Positions 7,542 through 10,320 of a stretch of DNA of 10,320 nucleotides are shown here, piece after piece. Location of the stretch: assembly GCA_051745935.1 (NCBI GenBank), contig JBNJEM010000256.1, positions 1-10,320 of the forward strand, read 5' to 3'. Numbering within the stretch: position 1 is the first letter of the stretch; every line of letters starts with the position of its first letter. Under the pieces are notes generated by a model, which had not been told where the DNA came from, did not search any database, and worked only from the letters and a program-made list of their open reading frames with translations. The DNA comes from JBNJEM01 sp051745935. Lineage in GTDB: Bacteria; Planctomycetota; Planctomycetia; Pirellulales; Pirellulaceae. The position numbers and the translations under genes are program-made.

Positions 7542-10320
7542 ATGCTTGACACGCCCAAATCACTTGAGGGGCTTTCAGCCGCCGAAAAGCGAATGCTGCT
7601 GGAACGGCTGCTGCGCGAGAAAGCCGAGCGCGGGAGTTGCTTTCCCATGTCCGAAGGGCAAAAGGGTTTGTGGCTGTCGCATCAGATGGAGCCGCGCGAT
7701 GCGTGCTACAACATTTCGCTTCCGTCCCGCTTTCGCTCTCATTTGAATGTGCCCGCCCTTCATCAAACGCTTCGGACACTTGTCCAGCGGCATGCCAGTT
7801 TGCGAACGACGTTCGCCGAGCGCGACGGTGAACTGGTGCAATGCGTGCACGACGCCATGCCGCTTCCGTTGGAACGGATTGATGCCTCGGCGTGGAGCGA
7901 ACGGGAGCTACAGCGGCATTTTGAAGAAGCCATTGCCAAACCGTTCGACCTGGCAAACGGCCCGCTTCTTCGCGCCTCGCTGTTTACTCGCGCGCCCAGC
8001 GACCACGTGTTTCTGGCCGTGGCCCATCACATTGTCATTGATTTCTGGTCCCTCGTGATTCTGCTCATGGAGATCCGAACGGTTTATCCGGCGGCATGCG
8101 CGGGCCAGGAGGCGCGGCTTCCGCCCGTCACGTCGAATTATGCGGATTTCGTGCGGTGGCAGAAGAGGTTGCTGGAGAGCGAGAAGGGCGAGCAGCTTGC
8201 CGAGTATTGGGACAACAAGCTGGCCGGCGTGCCGCATGTGTTGGATTTGCCGGCGGCTCAACCGCGCCCCCCTCGGTTTTCGCACCGTGCCGGAGTTGTA
8301 TCGTGTCACCTTCCGGAAGCCTTGACCTCTGAGTTGAATGACTTGGCGGTACGGGAAAAGGTGACCATCTACTGTGTGCTCCTGGCCGCGTTCCAAATCC
8401 TTCTCGGGCGGTACTCCGGGCAACGCGATTTCCTGATCGGCACGCCCTTCGTCGGTCGCAGTCAGCAGGAATTCGAATCCACGGTTGGCTATTTCGTCAA
8501 CATGCTGCCGATGCGAGTTCAGCTCGGTGGCAATCCGACGTTTCGGGAACTTCTGCGGCAAGTCAGTGCCACGGCACTGGAAGCCTTGGATCATCAGGAC
8601 TATCCTTTTTCGCTGATCGTCGACCGGCTGGAAGTGATGCGGGATCCCAGCCGGCCGGCCCTGGTACAAGCCACCTTCACGCTGGAGCGTTCGCATCGAA
8701 AGGAAGAGGCCGGGCGGGGGCGGTTTCTTTTTCCCGGTTCGGAAGCTCACGTCAATGTCGGCGGGTTGTTCGCGGAACCCCACTACGTGGAACAACAATC
8801 GTGTCGCCATGAACTGGAAATGGTGCTTGAACAATCAAGCGGCACGATCCACGGGCTGCTCTGTTACTGCGCCGACTTGTTCGACCGGCCCATGATGGAA
8901 CGGATGATCGAACACTATCAAACGCTCTTGAGCAGCGCCGTTGCGAATCCCGATCTGCCGCTGTCGCAACTGAGCTGGTTTTCCGATGCCGAACGGGTGA
9001 AGGTGGTGCATGAATGGAATCAAACTGAAATGGAGTTCCCTCCCACTCTCCTATTGCACCAGTTGTTCGAGCAGCAGGCCGCGCGCAGCCCGAATCGAAT
9101 CGCGGTTGGGTCTGGCGGCGAGAGCTTCACCTACCGGCAACTGGACGCCCATGCGAACCGGCTGGCTCACCAGCTGGTCGGACGCGGCGTGGAACCCGAT
9201 TCGCTGGTCGCGCTGTGCGTGGATCGGTCACCACGCCATGTGGTCCTCGTCCTGGCGATCCTCAAAGCGGGCGGCGCGTACGTGCCCCTCGATCCCAGTT
9301 TGCCGGCGGAAAGATTGCGGACCGTGCTCCGGGAAACGGGAGCCGTGCTCGCCGTCGGGCAGCCGGGGAACTTGGAAGCCTTGCGGGCGGCGACCGGTCC
9401 GAGCGTGATTTCGGTCGATGAACTGGAACGGACGGACCTTCAAGAGCAAGATCCGGGACCTCCGGAATCTCGGGTACGACCGGACAATCTGGCCTATGTG
9501 ATCTTCACCTCCGGGTCCACGGGACACCCCAAGGGCGTCATGGTCGAACATCGCGCGATTTGTAACACGATCCAATGGCGAAAACACGTACTGCCGCTCG
9601 AACCTGATGACCGCGTCCTGCTGTTATTGCCCTGCTTCTTCGACGCCTCGTTGAGTATCATGTTCTCGACGCTCGCTCAGGGTGGCCGGCTGGTGATGGC
9701 AACGACGGGCGCGGAGCTGAATCCGACCACCTTGCTTGATTTCGCGGTCGAGGAACGGATCACCGTGTTGCCGTCGTCGCCGCGTCTACTTCATGTGCTG
9801 CTCGACCACCCATTGATCCAACAGCTGCGGAACCTGCGTCAAGTGCAGGTCGGCGGTGAAGTCATGTCGGTCGGCTTGTGCCAACGGATTGTCGATCAGC
9901 TTAACGTTCCACTGGTCAATCTCTATGGCCCCACGGAAGCTGCCGTCGAAACCTCGTATTGGATCTGCCAGCCGGGTGATCGGCCTCGGAACATCCCCAT
10001 CGGACGGCCGATCGCGAATGTAAAAACGTACGTGCTTGACTCGAACCAGAAACCCGTGCCGGTGGGCGTGCCGGGTGAGCTCTACATTGGGGGGGCCGGC
10101 TTGGCCCGTGGCTATCTCAATGATCCGCGGGAAACGGCGGAACGGTTCCTAAATATACCGGTCGCGGATGGTTTTTTCGGCCGCGAGTCCGACCAACGGG
10201 AGGACGGCTTGCGTCGGGCAGCTTTCCACCCGGACAAGTTCGATCGCCTGAAATATATACCGGTCGCGGATGACTTTCTCGGCCGCGAGTCCGACCAACG
10301 GGAGGATGGCTTGCGTCGGG
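7542..10320 (+). CDS. Non-ribosomal peptide synthetase, condensation-adenylation, 3' end outside window
   Basis: The visible 926 codons join an acyl chain to an amino acid. A charged N-terminal helix (about 8-31, with LSAAEKRMLLERLLREKA) leads into the C domain (about 34-450). The C domain has SEGQKGLW, the catalytic HHxxxD as HHIVIDFWS (His162, His163, Asp167) and GYFVNMLPMR; these resemble condensation domains that take acyl chains from PKS carriers (inference). The A domain starts near 505: A3 YVIFTSGSTGHPKG (652-665), A4 FDAS with Asp701 (binds the amino group of alpha-amino acids), VGGE near 770, A5 YGPTE (795-799), A6 GELYIGGAGLARGYL (845-859). Residues from about 872 to the edge are an unusual repeat, and the A7 motif (Y-R-T-G-D) has not appeared. 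ATG 7542 is the first possible start: the frame is open back to TGA 7368-7370 with no ATG, GTG or TTG. No Shine-Dalgarno is visible. The carrier protein and later domains are outside the window. Confidence 0.95.
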   Translation, partial: MLDTPKSLEGLSAAEKRMLLERLLREKAERGSCFPMSEGQKGLWLSHQMEPRDACYNISLPSRFRSHLNVPALHQTLRTLVQRHASLRTTFAERDGELVQCVHDAMPLPLERIDASAWSERELQRHFEEAIAKPFDLANGPLLRASLFTRAPSDHVFLAVAHHIVIDFWSLVILLMEIRTVYPAACAGQEARLPPVTSNYADFVRWQKRLLESEKGEQLAEYWDNKLAGVPHVLDLPAAQPRPPRFSHRAGVVSCHLPEALTSELNDLAVREKVTIYCVLLAAFQILLGRYSGQRDFLIGTPFVGRSQQEFESTVGYFVNMLPMRVQLGGNPTFRELLRQVSATALEALDHQDYPFSLIVDRLEVMRDPSRPALVQATFTLERSHRKEEAGRGRFLFPGSEAHVNVGGLFAEPHYVEQQSCRHELEMVLEQSSGTIHGLLCYCADLFDRPMMERMIEHYQTLLSSAVANPDLPLSQLSWFSDAERVKVVHEWNQTEMEFPPTLLLHQLFEQQAARSPNRIAVGSGGESFTYRQLDAHANRLAHQLVGRGVEPDSLVALCVDRSPRHVVLVLAILKAGGAYVPLDPSLPAERLRTVLRETGAVLAVGQPGNLEALRAATGPSVISVDELERTDLQEQDPGPPESRVRPDNLAYVIFTSGSTGHPKGVMVEHRAICNTIQWRKHVLPLEPDDRVLLLLPCFFDASLSIMFSTLAQGGRLVMATTGAELNPTTLLDFAVEERITVLPSSPRLLHVLLDHPLIQQLRNLRQVQVGGEVMSVGLCQRIVDQLNVPLVNLYGPTEAAVETSYWICQPGDRPRNIPIGRPIANVKTYVLDSNQKPVPVGVPGELYIGGAGLARGYLNDPRETAERFLNIPVADGFFGRESDQREDGLRRAAFHPDKFDRLKYIPVADDFLGRESDQREDGLRR
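10153..10320 (+). repeat. In-frame direct repeat inside the NRPS adenylation domain, period 102 bases
   Basis: Bases 10153-10218 recur at 10255-10320 with 62 of 66 identical. The offset is exactly 102 bases (34 codons), so the NRPS frame is kept. Both copies encode GRESDQREDGLRR preceded by IPVAD. The four differences give Gly to Asp (two changes in one codon), Phe to Leu and one silent change. The 36 bases between the copies encode AFHPDKFDRL and flanking residues. Only two copies are visible and the second runs off the edge, so it could be a longer tandem array or a two-copy repeat with a spacer. It lies just after core A6, where A domains normally proceed within roughly 25-35 residues to A7. 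Confidence 0.85.

Noticed and set aside
7908..8834. 308-codon open frame on the minus strand
   Set aside because: It is antisense to the NRPS condensation domain, whose HHxxxD and GYFVN motifs are intact on the plus strand. No domain is visible in the antisense product.
10153..10320. CRISPR-like direct repeats
   Set aside because: Two 66-base copies at a 102-base period, kept in the NRPS reading frame and coding similar peptides, do not fit CRISPR repeat and spacer sizes or context.

Overview
The window holds the start of a hybrid polyketide/non-ribosomal peptide locus read left to right. A complete single-module type I polyketide synthase (482-7201) is followed, after a 340-base gap, by a non-ribosomal peptide synthetase (from 7542) that is still open when the window ends at 10320. 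Both are clear from intact active-site motifs. There is no tRNA, rRNA, transposase or CRISPR array that I can support.

Layout. 1-481 is a leader with no convincing gene. It has an open frame entering from the left edge that stops at 157-159, two perfect GC-rich hairpins (178-198, 222-245) and a small dyad (365-397). 482-7201 encodes KS-AT-DH-(structural KR half)-ER-KR-ACP, ending in a short helical tail. 7202-7541 is non-coding as far as I can tell and contains an imperfect inverted repeat. 7542-10320 encodes a condensation domain followed by most of an adenylation domain. The adenylation domain is interrupted at the right edge by an in-frame direct repeat where core A7 should appear.

How they work together (inference from domain order). 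The PKS has KS, AT and a full reductive loop but no loading module and no methyltransferase, so it would build a fully reduced acyl chain on its own ACP, either from a supplied starter or iteratively. The NRPS condensation domain has motifs resembling those that accept an acyl chain from a PKS carrier protein. It would join that chain to an amino acid chosen by the adenylation domain, giving an N-acyl amino acid or lipopeptide start. Later modules and release lie outside the window.

Organism. GC is high (about 60% by eye), weak or absent Shine-Dalgarno sequences precede both genes, and the leader has extragenic GC-rich hairpins. From memory this style resembles Planctomycetes (Pirellulales-like), but it is a tentative guess and no marker gene here proves it.
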